DNA of 64,000 nt. It comes from Rummeliibacillus pycnus_A (GTDB lineage: Bacteria; Bacillota; Bacilli; Bacillales_A; Planococcaceae). Where the stretch lies: contig NZ_CP132291.1 in the NCBI RefSeq assembly GCF_044359855.1, positions 3,658,001-3,722,000 of the forward strand, read 5' to 3'. Within the stretch, counting starts at the first letter, position 1. Every line of letters starts with the position of its first letter. The translations under genes were made by a program, and so were the position numbers. The notes under the pieces were generated by a model. The model was not told where the DNA came from and made no database searches. It saw only the letters and a program-made list of their open reading frames with translations. Below, one piece after another: positions 18,240 through 26,377 of this stretch.

Positions 18240-18274
18240 AAATCGCTCATTCTAAACGAATGGGCGATTTTTTT
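18240..18274 (+). terminator. Intrinsic terminator after korAB
   Basis: AAATCGCTCATTC (18240-18252) pairs with GAATGGGCGATTT (18258-18270), loop TAAAC, then T-tract. Confidence 0.9.
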
Positions 18275-18407
18275 AACTATCTATTTCCCACTAATATAAA
18301 AGCAATCATTATGTCTAATAAAAGACATTTCAAACTCATATCTTGTAGGAATAGACTATCATTCAGTATAATAGGTAAATGGGTACTCGAACGAAAGGAG
18401 AATACCG

Positions 18408-19958
18408 ATGAATGAAGAACAACGACTTGCTAGTCAACAAGTAAAAACTACTAAATCTACCACTGCAAAAACAGAAAAAGACTATAGCAAATATTTTCAA
18501 TCTGACTATACAGCGCCATCTTTAAAAGACGCGAAGAAACGCGGGAAAGAAGACGTACAATACCACAATGACTTTAAGATTGATGAAGAATTCATGGGTA
18601 TGGGAACAGGTCGCAAATTTTTAATACGCACATATGGTTGCCAAATGAACGAACATGATACAGAAGTTATGGCTGGTATTTTCATCCAATTAGGATATGA
18701 GCCAACAGAAAATGTTGAGGAAGCTAATGTAATTTTAATGAATACATGTGCTATTCGTGAAAATGCAGAAAACCGCGTATTTGGTGAACTAGGTCACTTA
18801 AAACCATTAAGACAAAAAAATCCAGATTTACTAATTGGTGTTTGTGGCTGTATGTCACAAGAAGAAGCAGTTGTAAAGAAAATTTTAAAAACGTATGATC
18901 AAGTAGATATGATTTTTGGTACACATAATATTCATCGTTTACCAGAAATTTTAAATGAAGCATATCTATCAAAAGAAATGGTTGTTGAAGTGTGGTCTAA
19001 GGAAGGCGATGTAATTGAAAACCTTCCTAAAGTACGTAAAGGTAATACAAAAGCATGGGTTAATATTATGTATGGTTGTGATAAGTTCTGCACGTACTGT
19101 ATTGTTCCATATACACGTGGGAAAGAACGTAGCCGTTTACCAGAGGATATTATCCAAGAAGTTCGTAGCTTAGCAGCACAGGGCTATAAAGAGGTCACAT
19201 TACTAGGTCAAAATGTCAATGCATACGGTAAAGACTTTGATGACCGAAACTACCGATTAGGAGATTTAATGGACGAATTACGTAAAATTGATATTCCGCG
19301 TATTCGTTTCACGACTAGTCACCCTAGAGATTTTGATGATCATTTAATTGAAGTACTTGCGAAAAAAGGAAATCTAGTAGAACATATTCACTTACCAGTA
19401 CAATCAGGTTCTAGTGATATGTTAAAGATTATGGCACGTAAGTATACACGTGAAAGCTACTTAGAATTAGTACGTAAAATTCGAACAGCTATACCAGATG
19501 TAGCACTTACTACAGATATTATTGTAGGATTCCCAAATGAAACAGAAGAACAATTTGAGGAAACGATTTCCCTTTATAAAGAAGTAGGTTTTGAAATGGC
19601 GTATACTTATGTCTATTCTCCTCGCGAAGGTACACCTGCAGCGAAAATGAAAGATAATATACCATTAGAAGTAAAAAAAGATCGACTACAACGTTTAAAT
19701 GATGTTGTAAACGAATATTGTGGCCAGGCTCTAAAGAAATACGATGGTCAAATTGTTGAAGTATTAGTAGAAGGCGAAAGTAAAAGAAATCCAAATGTGT
19801 TGGCTGGTTATACAAGAAAAAATAAACTCGTTAACTTCGTAGCACCAAAAGAAGTCATTGGAAAACTTGTAAAAGTAAAAGTGACAGAAGCAAAAACGTG
19901 GTCATTACATGGTGAATTGATCGAAGTGGTATCGAGTCAAGAGGTGAATGCAGGATGA
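18408..19958 (+). CDS. miaB: tRNA-2-methylthio-N6-dimethylallyladenosine synthase MiaB
   Basis: A 516-residue radical-SAM methylthiotransferase that adds the ms2 group to i6A37 in tRNAs, the step after MiaA (also in this window). The radical-SAM CxxxCxxC motif is in YGCDKFCTYCIVPYTRG. The three UPF0004 cysteines are in TYGCQMNEHD, MNTCAIREN and GVCGCMS. A C-terminal TRAM domain follows. The N-terminus carries a lysine-rich extension of about 60 residues as in B. subtilis. ATG at 18408 follows gaaaggag. A promoter TTGTAG / 18 bases / TATAAT (18343-18372) is visible upstream. ricA overlaps by four bases. Confidence 0.95.
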   Translation: MNEEQRLASQQVKTTKSTTAKTEKDYSKYFQSDYTAPSLKDAKKRGKEDVQYHNDFKIDEEFMGMGTGRKFLIRTYGCQMNEHDTEVMAGIFIQLGYEPTENVEEANVILMNTCAIRENAENRVFGELGHLKPLRQKNPDLLIGVCGCMSQEEAVVKKILKTYDQVDMIFGTHNIHRLPEILNEAYLSKEMVVEVWSKEGDVIENLPKVRKGNTKAWVNIMYGCDKFCTYCIVPYTRGKERSRLPEDIIQEVRSLAAQGYKEVTLLGQNVNAYGKDFDDRNYRLGDLMDELRKIDIPRIRFTTSHPRDFDDHLIEVLAKKGNLVEHIHLPVQSGSSDMLKIMARKYTRESYLELVRKIRTAIPDVALTTDIIVGFPNETEEQFEETISLYKEVGFEMAYTYVYSPREGTPAAKMKDNIPLEVKKDRLQRLNDVVNEYCGQALKKYDGQIVEVLVEGESKRNPNVLAGYTRKNKLVNFVAPKEVIGKLVKVKVTEAKTWSLHGELIEVVSSQEVNAG

Positions 19959-20389
19959 CAGAATTATTTACTAAAGACGATATTATCGCAAAAGCACGTG
20001 AAGTCGCACACATGATTGCGAATACAGAGGAAGTCGATTTCTTTAAACGTGCTGAAGCACAGATTAATGAAAATCAATTTGTCCGTGAAAAAATTGCAAG
20101 CTTAAAAAGCTTACAAAAACAAGCTGTAAACTTCCAATATTATGGTAAAGAAAAAGCCTTGAATTTAATTGAAGAAAAAATTGCAAAAATCGAAGAAGAA
20201 ATCGATGCAATACCTATTGTTGAAGAATTCAAGCAATCACAAGGCGATGTTAATGACTTATTACAACTTGTATCTAATACAATTGCTAATAATGTGACAG
20301 ATGAAATTGTTGAATCTACAGGTGGCGACGTATTACGTGGCGAAACAGGTTCTAAAGTACGTAACTCACAGCCAGGAAGCTGTTCATAA
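19955..20389 (+). CDS. ricA: RicA (YmcA), RicAFT complex / YlbF-YmcA family regulator
   Basis: A 144-residue, largely helical YlbF/YmcA-family protein. B. subtilis RicA works with RicF (YlbF) and RicT (YaaT) as a specificity factor for RNase Y and promotes competence, biofilm formation and sporulation. The gene starts inside the miaB stop (ATGA), the same arrangement as in Bacillus. Only one cysteine is visible (C-terminal PGSCS), relevant because the RicAFT complex carries iron-sulphur clusters. A very strong terminator follows. Confidence 0.88.
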   Translation: MTELFTKDDIIAKAREVAHMIANTEEVDFFKRAEAQINENQFVREKIASLKSLQKQAVNFQYYGKEKALNLIEEKIAKIEEEIDAIPIVEEFKQSQGDVNDLLQLVSNTIANNVTDEIVESTGGDVLRGETGSKVRNSQPGSCS

Positions 20390-20398
20390 ACATATAAG

Positions 20399-20450
20399 AA
20401 AAAGGATGTCTAATAAGTGGTCTTCTACACTTATTAGACATCCTTTTTTT
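20399..20450 (+). terminator. Strong intrinsic terminator after miaB-ricA
   Basis: A perfect 16-base stem, GGATGTCTAATAAGTG (20404-20419) with its complement at 20428-20443, flanked by A-run and T-run; likely bidirectional. Confidence 0.93.
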
Positions 20451-20520
20451 ATTTTTTCTATAATCTTTAGCCCTTCGCTGTTCATAAGACTTGAACTAGA
20501 TAGCAATTTTTCTTGCGATC

Positions 20521-20700
20521 ACTAATCGCAAAAAACCTCTGTCACACGAGGTGGCGCCCTTAAGCCATCTTCCTCAAAACGCACTCTATGTCGACATCTT
20601 AAAGTCTGAAAGGATGATTTCGATTCGAGCCCTCCACGGCCTCTCTGGGCTAACCGTGCCTATTCTGATTTTTTCTGTGAATAGAGTGTGGAGGTAAATG
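20521..20700. repeat. GC-rich intergenic element B
   Basis: The 446-base gap between the ricA terminator and cotE contains about 180 bases of higher-GC sequence with no credible ORF. GTGGCG followed by CTTAAGCCATCTT (20559-20571) parallels the cores of elements A and C. Internal pairings: CACTCTAT (20583-20590) with ATAGAGTG further on, CCTCCAC with GTGGAGG (about 20627-20695), and a TATTC/GAATA hairpin inside. The rest of the gap up to 20840 shows nothing I can name. Confidence 0.4.
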
Positions 20701-20840
20701 TTGCCAAGGAACGGATGCGTTAGATTGTTGATATCCGTAACCAACATTTGATATAGGTCAAAAAATTATTCATGAAAAGCTCGGGAGTCAAAGCTCAACA
20801 TTGTTTTATATGAATAAGATTTTTTTATCTAAGAATTAGG

Positions 20841-20868
20841 CACCCCCTAGGCAAAAGCCGCATATGAT
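20841..20868 (+). promoter_or_regulatory. Candidate sigma-K promoter of cotE
   Basis: GCATATGAT at 20860-20868 fits the sigma-K -10 pattern (GCATAnnnT) and CACC at 20841-20844 is spaced suitably for its -35. B. subtilis cotE is read from sigma-E and sigma-K promoters, which supports the idea, but the match is short. Confidence 0.35.
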
Positions 20869-20895
20869 GTGGTGAACGGAAGCAAAGGAGGAATC

Positions 20896-21480
20896 ATGCT
20901 GAAACAGTTACGTCATATTGTGACAAAAGCAGTGATTGCAAAGGGCAAAAAAAGAACGGAGTGTAGTGAAACTTTACGTCCACCAAATAGTCCATCAAGT
21001 ATTTTAGGTTGTTGGGTGATCAATCATACTTATCAAGCAAAGAAAAATGGAAAGTTCGTAGAAGTAACAGGTAAGTATGATATTAATGTATGGTACGCAT
21101 ACAACAATCATTCCAAAACTGCAGTATTTTCTGAATCAGTTCCATATCGTGAACGGATCAAACTACATTATCGTGATGAAGAACCAACAGGTAAAGAAGA
21201 GGTGCATATCCGCGTTTTACAGCAACCAAATTGTATTGAAGCGGTTATTGGACCAGACGGTGAACATTTTATTATCACCATCGAAAGAGAGTTATTAGCG
21301 GAAGTAGTAGGAGAAACAACGATCTGCATTAATATCCATCCAATAGATTTTGAAGAAGAATGGGATTTTGAAGATGAAAGCTCATCATCAAGTTCATCAT
21401 CAGATAGATCAAGCTCATCTAGCTCATCATCTTCATCAAATGTATCAAGTACTTTAGAGTCATCATCATTCCATAAGTAA
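20896..21480 (+). CDS. cotE: Outer spore coat morphogenetic protein CotE
   Basis: A 194-residue spore coat protein. The conserved core (LRHIVTKAVIAKGKK; LGCWVINHTYQA; GKYDINVWYAYNN) matches CotE, which directs assembly of the outer coat around the forespore. The C-terminal 35 residues are an acidic and then serine-rich tail (runs of eight to ten serines), longer and more serine-rich than the acidic tail of B. subtilis CotE. ATG at 20896 follows aaaggaggaa; in-frame GTG starts upstream lack a site. Follows miaB-ricA as in B. subtilis. Confidence 0.94.
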   Translation: MLKQLRHIVTKAVIAKGKKRTECSETLRPPNSPSSILGCWVINHTYQAKKNGKFVEVTGKYDINVWYAYNNHSKTAVFSESVPYRERIKLHYRDEEPTGKEEVHIRVLQQPNCIEAVIGPDGEHFIITIERELLAEVVGETTICINIHPIDFEEEWDFEDESSSSSSSSDRSSSSSSSSSSNVSSTLESSSFHK

Positions 21481-21483
21481 GCG

Positions 21484-21519
21484 AAAAAAGTCGGTAGCTT
21501 CATTACACCGACTTTTTTT
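21484..21519 (+). terminator. Intrinsic terminator after cotE
   Basis: AAAAAAGTCGGT (21484-21495) pairs with ACCGACTTTTTT (21507-21518), followed by T residues. Confidence 0.92.
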
Positions 21520-21582
21520 ATATAGTCTGTATATTTTTAGGGCATAAAAAGTAAGACTGTTCAATAACAGTAGTAAAAGGAT

Positions 21583-21633
21583 GAATTTTTTTTCTGAAGT
21601 GTTATTGATTTAAGAAATTTTTTTCCGTATAAT
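21583..21633 (+). promoter_or_regulatory. gntP promoter with two candidate RpiR operators
   Basis: TTGATT (21605-21610) and TATAAT (21628-21633) are 17 bases apart. Between them lies GAAATTTTTTTC (21614-21625), and GAATTTTTTTTC lies upstream at 21583-21594. The same A/T palindrome recurs before gnd and gntK, so these are read as operators of the RpiR regulator encoded at 23094. Confidence 0.65.
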
Positions 21634-21695
21634 AAGGCTAATGAAAATGCTTACATTCTATGTGAAGCGAATATTTGAGACATGGGGGATAGAAT

Positions 21696-23024
21696 ATGGA
21701 CGCATACTTATTAATTATCACATTATTAGCAATAGTTATTGTTATAGTCGGTGTATCAGTTTTTAAATGGCATGCATTTATCAGTCTACTAGTTGCTAGT
21801 CTTTTCCTTGCTATTTTCACTGGTATGAACTTAGATGAAATTGTGAAAGCATACGAAACAGGTGTAGGCGGTACACTTGGTCACTTAATTGGAATTATCG
21901 CACTTGGTGCAATTTTAGGGAAAATGCTTGCTGAATCTGGTGCAGGTTTAAGAATTGCCAATTTCTTTATCAAAGTATTTGGTGAAAAAAAATTACCATG
22001 GGCAATGTTCTTTTCTGGATTTGTAATTGGGATTCCAGTGTTCTTCGAAGTTGGGATTTTAATTTTACTTCCACTTGTGATTTCAATTCAAAAAGCTTCT
22101 AAGAAAAATATCTTATTGATTGCATTACCAGCAATCGCAGGATTATCAATTGTACATGGTTTAGTACCACCGCATCCTGGTGCAGTTGCTGCAATTGGAA
22201 TTTACAATGCTAATTTAGGTAAAGTACTTCTTTATTCATTAATTATTGCAATTCCAGCTGGTATTATTGGTGGACCACTTTTTGCAAAATATATTAGCAA
22301 ACGTGTTATACCTGAGGATGAGCCTGAATTCGTGCATGTAGAAGATAAAGCAGAAAATCAGATGCCAGGTACATTTATTTCATTCTTCTCAATTTTACTT
22401 CCTGTTATTTTAATGGTTCTTGGTACAATGGCTCCCTATATGCATGTTGGAAAAACGCTTGAAGGTGCATTTGCATTTATCGGAAGTCCGTTAATTGCGT
22501 TACTTATTTCAGTATTCTCGGCTTATTATTTCCTTGGTTTCAGACTTGGACAAGACAAAAAAGCAATTAAGAAATTTACAGAAGATTGCTTAGTACCTGT
22601 TGGTTCGATTGTTTTAATTATTGGTGCTGGTGGTGGATTTAAACAAATTCTTATTGAGAGTGGTGTTGGTGACACAATCGGTCACCTAGCTCAAAACTTC
22701 TCTGTATCACCTTTAGTATTAGCATTCGTAATTGCAGGGTTGATTCGAATTGCGACAGGTTCGGCAACAGTCGCACTTACAACTGCTGCAGGGATTGTAT
22801 CACCTATAATTGCGAACATGCCTGGTGTTAACTTAGAACTGCTCGTAATCGTAACAGGTGCTGGATCCTTAATGTTCTCACATGTTAATGATGCTGGCTT
22901 CTGGATGGTAAAAGAATATTTAGGTTTATCTATTAAAGAAACTTTTAAAACTTGGACAGCTTTAGAAACAATTCTTTCATTCGTGGCGTTTGCGTGTGCA
23001 TTAATACTTAACGCATTTGTTTAA
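21696..23024 (+). CDS. gntP: Gluconate permease, GntP family
   Basis: A 442-residue polytopic membrane transporter with about 12 hydrophobic segments. It is a GntP-family gluconate:H+ symporter (motifs GHLIGIIALGAILGKMLAESGA and HGLVPPHPGAVAA; the first is visible near residues 55-75). The gene precedes an RpiR regulator, a 6-phosphogluconate dehydrogenase and, further on, a gluconate kinase, which makes gluconate the best substrate guess; other sugar acids are possible. ATG at 21696 follows atgggggat. A candidate repressor-controlled promoter lies 65 bases upstream, and a perfect hairpin closes the gene. Confidence 0.9.
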   Translation: MDAYLLIITLLAIVIVIVGVSVFKWHAFISLLVASLFLAIFTGMNLDEIVKAYETGVGGTLGHLIGIIALGAILGKMLAESGAGLRIANFFIKVFGEKKLPWAMFFSGFVIGIPVFFEVGILILLPLVISIQKASKKNILLIALPAIAGLSIVHGLVPPHPGAVAAIGIYNANLGKVLLYSLIIAIPAGIIGGPLFAKYISKRVIPEDEPEFVHVEDKAENQMPGTFISFFSILLPVILMVLGTMAPYMHVGKTLEGAFAFIGSPLIALLISVFSAYYFLGFRLGQDKKAIKKFTEDCLVPVGSIVLIIGAGGGFKQILIESGVGDTIGHLAQNFSVSPLVLAFVIAGLIRIATGSATVALTTAAGIVSPIIANMPGVNLELLVIVTGAGSLMFSHVNDAGFWMVKEYLGLSIKETFKTWTALETILSFVAFACALILNAFV

Positions 23025-23050
23025 TAGTTAATGAGGATTTTTTGGAAGAG

Positions 23051-23094
23051 ATGGAGAAGATTTTGTTTGAACCACAAAGTCTTCTCCATTTTCT
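23051..23094 (+). terminator. Terminator between gntP and the convergent rpiR
   Basis: A perfect 16-base stem: 23051-23066 pairs with 23074-23089 (ATGGAGAAGA at its base), then T-rich sequence. It separates the convergent genes. Confidence 0.85.
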
Positions 23095-23939
23095 CATATT
23101 CGAGTTTGTGAAATGGCATGACGCATTTTTTCAAGTGCATGATTTGCATCATCTTTATGTTGTACCATTGTATTAACGTATAGTGCATCGATTATACTTA
23201 GTTGCCCAATTCTTGAAGATAAAGCTTCAGAGCGATATTCGGTTTCTTCAGAACTTGTATAAAGAGCGACATCTGCTAATTGACCGATTGGTGATTTAGG
23301 GAAGCCCGTTATGGCAATCATAGAAGCACCATGTTCTTTAGCAGTCTTTGAAATTTGAAGAGTATCTCGATTGCGTCCTGAATGCGAGATAACTACAGCT
23401 AAATCATCTGTTGACAATTGTGAAGCGGACATCAGTTGGAAATGGGAATCGACAAAAGCAAAGCATTTAACGCCTGTTCGTACGAATTTATGATAGGCAT
23501 CCATCGCAATTACAGCAGAACCACCAGTACCATAAAAATAAATATGCTTCGCTTGATTCATGAGCAATACTGCTCTTTTAATGGATCCATCGTCTAAAAT
23601 ATGCATTGTATTTTCAAGTGTTTGAATATTTGATTTGAATATTTTTTGAAAGATCGTTTTTTCATCATCATTCTCTGAAATTTCTTCGTGAAATTGCTGG
23701 ATTGGTGTAATTACTTCAGATGCTAATGCAATCTTCATCGCCTGATATCCTTTAAAACCTAAGCGCTTACAAAAACGAAAAACAGTTGCATCCGCAATAT
23801 TTAAATCAGCAGAAACCTCGTTAATGGTTTTATTAATAATATGAGATGGATCTCCTTGAATATAGTCCGCAATTTTCTTTTCCTTTTCGCTTAAACGAGG
23901 ATAAAGAGAACTTATTTTCTTAATTGTATTTTGTGTCAT
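23094..23939 (-). CDS. MurR/RpiR-family transcriptional regulator of the gluconate module
   Basis: A 281-residue regulator. Residues 1-75 form an RpiR-type helix-turn-helix (SEKEKKIADYI; ATVFRFCKRLGFKGYQ) and residues 110-250 a SIS sugar-phosphate-binding domain (IYFYGTGGSAVIA; VVISHSGRNRDT). The ligand is likely 6-phosphogluconate, by context. ATG is at 23939-23937 with gaaaggaa upstream; a longer frame extending into gnd lacks a start signal and is rejected. Its own -10 (TATACT, plus-strand 23974-23979) lies near the palindrome at 23996-24008, suggesting autoregulation. Lies between gntP and gnd, transcribed oppositely. Confidence 0.88.
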   Translation of the reverse strand: MTQNTIKKISSLYPRLSEKEKKIADYIQGDPSHIINKTINEVSADLNIADATVFRFCKRLGFKGYQAMKIALASEVITPIQQFHEEISENDDEKTIFQKIFKSNIQTLENTMHILDDGSIKRAVLLMNQAKHIYFYGTGGSAVIAMDAYHKFVRTGVKCFAFVDSHFQLMSASQLSTDDLAVVISHSGRNRDTLQISKTAKEHGASMIAITGFPKSPIGQLADVALYTSSEETEYRSEALSSRIGQLSIIDALYVNTMVQHKDDANHALEKMRHAISQTRI

Positions 23940-23995
23940 AAACGAGTTCCTTTCAAATAATAATAGTACCTGTAGTATAGCATAATTAGTAAAAA

Positions 23996-24047
23996 GAAAA
24001 TTTTTTTCTCTATTTATATTTAATATAGAAATAATTTTTAGTATAAT
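23996..24047 (+). promoter_or_regulatory. rpiR/gnd intergenic operators and gnd promoter
   Basis: GAAAATTTTTTTC at 23996-24008 and GAAATAATTTTTA at 24028-24040. The second lies between TTTAAT (24019-24024) and TATAAT (24042-24047), 17 bases apart, i.e. in the same place relative to the -10 as at gntP. Confidence 0.6.
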
Positions 24048-24090
24048 GAAATCACGAATATCGAATATAAACGAAAAAGGAGCGCTATAG

Positions 24091-24987
24091 ATGAATATCG
24101 GTTTAATTGGTTTAGGGAAAATGGGGTATAACCTTGGTTTGAATTTAATGGAACATAAACATACAGTATTTGCTTTTGATGTGAATACGGAAGCTTCAAA
24201 AAATTTCACAGTTGAAGGTGGTAAAACTTTTTCTTCATTACAAGAAATGGTCAATGCACTTCCTAAACCACGTGTTATTTGGTTGATGGTACCTGCTGGT
24301 GATATTACTATTAATACTATAAATCAGTTAAAAGGAATTCTTGATGCAGGTGATATCTTAATTGATGGTGGTAACTCACATTATAAAGAAGCTATTCAAA
24401 TTTCTGCAGACTTGCAACAACAAGGAATTTTCTTCATGGATATCGGTACAAGTGGTGGTACATCAGGTGCATTAAATGGTGCTTGTATGATGATTGGTGG
24501 GGAAGAACAGGCATTTAAAGTAATCGAGCCATTTATCCAAGACATCTGTGTAGATAAAGGTTATTTATATGCTGGAAAATCAGGTAGTGGCCATTTCTTG
24601 AAAATGATTCATAATGGCATTGAATATGGTATGATGCAAGCTATTGCAGAAGGCTTTGAAGTATTAGAAAAAAGCCCATATGATTACGATTATGAAAAAG
24701 TTGCAGAAATGTGGAATCACGGCTCTGTTATTCGTTCTTGGTTAATGGAATTAACACAAAATGCATTTTCTAAAGATCCAAAACTAGATGAAATTAGAGG
24801 CATTATGCATTCTTCTGGTGAAGGTAAATGGACAGTTGAAACTGCTCTTGAATTAAAAGCACCAGTTCCTGTTACAACACTTTCACTAATGATGCGTTAT
24901 CGTTCTTTAGAAGAAGATACATTTACAGGAAAAGTAGTCGCAGCACTTCGCAATGAATTTGGCGGACATGCTGTTGAAAAGAAATAA
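24091..24987 (+). CDS. gnd: 6-phosphogluconate dehydrogenase (decarboxylating), short NAD-type
   Basis: A 298-residue enzyme of the short (YqeC/GntZ-like) class. It has the N-terminal Rossmann motif GLIGLGKMGYNLG and the 6PGDH catalytic stretches (MDIGTSGGTSGALNG and the K-x2-HNGIEYG motif in FLKMIHNGIEYGM). It oxidises 6-phosphogluconate to ribulose 5-phosphate and CO2, the step following gluconate kinase. The length is near 300 residues rather than the about 470 of the main pentose-phosphate enzyme, typical of the gluconate-pathway form. ATG at 24091 follows aaaggag. Own promoter with an operator-like site. Confidence 0.92.
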   Translation: MNIGLIGLGKMGYNLGLNLMEHKHTVFAFDVNTEASKNFTVEGGKTFSSLQEMVNALPKPRVIWLMVPAGDITINTINQLKGILDAGDILIDGGNSHYKEAIQISADLQQQGIFFMDIGTSGGTSGALNGACMMIGGEEQAFKVIEPFIQDICVDKGYLYAGKSGSGHFLKMIHNGIEYGMMQAIAEGFEVLEKSPYDYDYEKVAEMWNHGSVIRSWLMELTQNAFSKDPKLDEIRGIMHSSGEGKWTVETALELKAPVPVTTLSLMMRYRSLEEDTFTGKVVAALRNEFGGHAVEKK

Positions 24988-25008
24988 ATAAGTTCTAAAT
25001 ATTGAATA

Positions 25009-25044
25009 GGTCAGTTATCATTTCGTATGGTAACTGGCTTTTTT
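25009..25044 (+). terminator. Intrinsic terminator after gnd
   Basis: GGTCAGTTATCAT (25009-25021) pairs with 25027-25039 (ATGGTAACTGGCT, with G-T pairs), followed by a T-run. Confidence 0.85.
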
Positions 25045-25087
25045 GTTTTGTAAAAATGCTAGTTTATTCATGCTTTTGTCTCCCAAC

Positions 25088-25155
25088 AAATGCATGAATA
25101 ATTTTATAGTTCTATACCAAATGCATGAATAATTTTATAGTTCTATACCAAATGC
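25088..25155 (+). repeat. 31-base perfect tandem duplication
   Basis: A 31-base unit starting AAATGCATGAATAATTTTAT at 25088 is repeated exactly at 25119-25149, followed by a six-base third start (AAATGC). It lies in the 500-base gap between gnd and the next gene. The rest of that gap (25156-25488) is without a gene; it includes about 100 bases of somewhat higher GC and a TATAAT at 25322-25327 that may serve the following gene. Confidence 0.9.
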
Positions 25156-25488
25156 TGTGATCTGCCATCCAAATATCTAATGAATACCATTACTGTGCCT
25201 ACACTCGACACAAAAACCATTTCTCTGTGAGGTCTCGGCAACCAGTTTTTCGGTATGAGTATCGGGGCATACACCGCCACTTTATTTACATAAAAATGTA
25301 TCTGGTTTTTCCATTTATAGATATAATGGTAATTAATATGGAAAATAAGAAAGTGGTTTAGCTAATGGAAACATAACGTGAAGCAATCTTGGAAGACTAA
25401 ATTTATCTCATCCCATTATTAATTGAGATTAGTTGAATTTAAGTTATAGAGAATACCTAAAAATAAAAAATCTTTGGAGGAATACATA

Positions 25489-26364
25489 ATGCAAATAAGG
25501 CCTACTAAACGAAACTTACTTTCATGGATGGACAGCTATGTACCGGAGAAAGATTTATTTTTCTTTTCAACTGAGCAATTTAATGAAGGATTTGACTTTA
25601 CAGATGTTTTGTTGATGCCCATAAATGAGTTTTATAAACACAGTACATATGGACAAGTAGAGTATGTGAATGCATATGAATATTGGAATGTCAAAAATGC
25701 AAATTATGTTGTCATAGCACAAAAAGAGTGGATTGAAACAATATCTGAAGAGCAAAGACAATTCATACTAAAAGTTCAAGTGCAGCTAGAAAGAGGACTT
25801 GTAATTCCAATTTCATTTGTTCATCAATTGGATAATATTCCAACAAGTTTTGTTATCAATGAACATATTGTAATTCAGCGATCTATGTGGGAGAATCTTT
25901 CGCAATCTTGTAAAGAAGATATACTTACAACGATGATTTATGAATGGTGGGATAAAGGAGAATGTGTTACATCTCCAGAATGGTTGCCTGCATATTTAGA
26001 GCCTTTTGCGAATACATTTGGCCATGTACAAGGTGCAAACTGTTTAGCTGCCGTTGTGTATGCCCTTACTAAAGGTAGACAACCCTGGTTTATCAATGAA
26101 TGGATTCATCAAGAAACATTTCTTGAAAAATTAGCGCACTATCATTACAAGGAATGTTTGAGTGATGAGCTTCAACCCGAAGATCTTATCATCTGGGAAG
26201 ATGAAAATAGCATTATTCAACATGCAGCATATCATTTAGGTGAAGATTTATTTTTCAATAAGCATGGGCAAACGATCTTTAATCCATGGAAAATTCTATC
26301 AAAAGAACAACTTAATAAGGATTGGAAGCATTTAAAACATGTGATATATAGAAAAAATCGTTAA
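25489..26364 (+). CDS. Unassigned protein with a C-terminal NlpC/P60-like (cysteine protease-type) region
   Basis: I do not recognise this 291-residue protein as a named family. It has no signal peptide or membrane segment. The C-terminal 110 residues look like a papain-like NlpC/P60 fold: a cysteine in GANCLAAVVYALT (C185), then PEDLIIWED, a histidine in QHAAYHLGEDLFF (about H245), then NKHGQTIF. The N-terminal half is rich in aromatic and acidic residues. ATG at 25489 follows tttggagg. It sits 13 bases before a P-loop kinase gene, and both interrupt the gluconate module between gnd and gntK. If active it could be a peptidase, amidase or transglutaminase-like enzyme; this is inference. Confidence 0.6.
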   Translation: MQIRPTKRNLLSWMDSYVPEKDLFFFSTEQFNEGFDFTDVLLMPINEFYKHSTYGQVEYVNAYEYWNVKNANYVVIAQKEWIETISEEQRQFILKVQVQLERGLVIPISFVHQLDNIPTSFVINEHIVIQRSMWENLSQSCKEDILTTMIYEWWDKGECVTSPEWLPAYLEPFANTFGHVQGANCLAAVVYALTKGRQPWFINEWIHQETFLEKLAHYHYKECLSDELQPEDLIIWEDENSIIQHAAYHLGEDLFFNKHGQTIFNPWKILSKEQLNKDWKHLKHVIYRKNR

Positions 26365-26377
26365 GGGATTTGAGATA

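Noticed and set aside
21168..21503. 111-codon minus-strand frame opposite cotE
   Set aside because: Acidic residue runs are the complement of the CotE serine codons, and it runs through the cotE terminator.
23940..24254. N-terminal extension of the RpiR regulator into gnd
   Set aside because: It would overlap the start of gnd and its promoter; the ATG at 23939 has a ribosome site and gives the family length.
24988..25488. Small genes in the gnd-to-hypothetical gap
   Set aside because: No frame with a ribosome site and protein-like composition was found.
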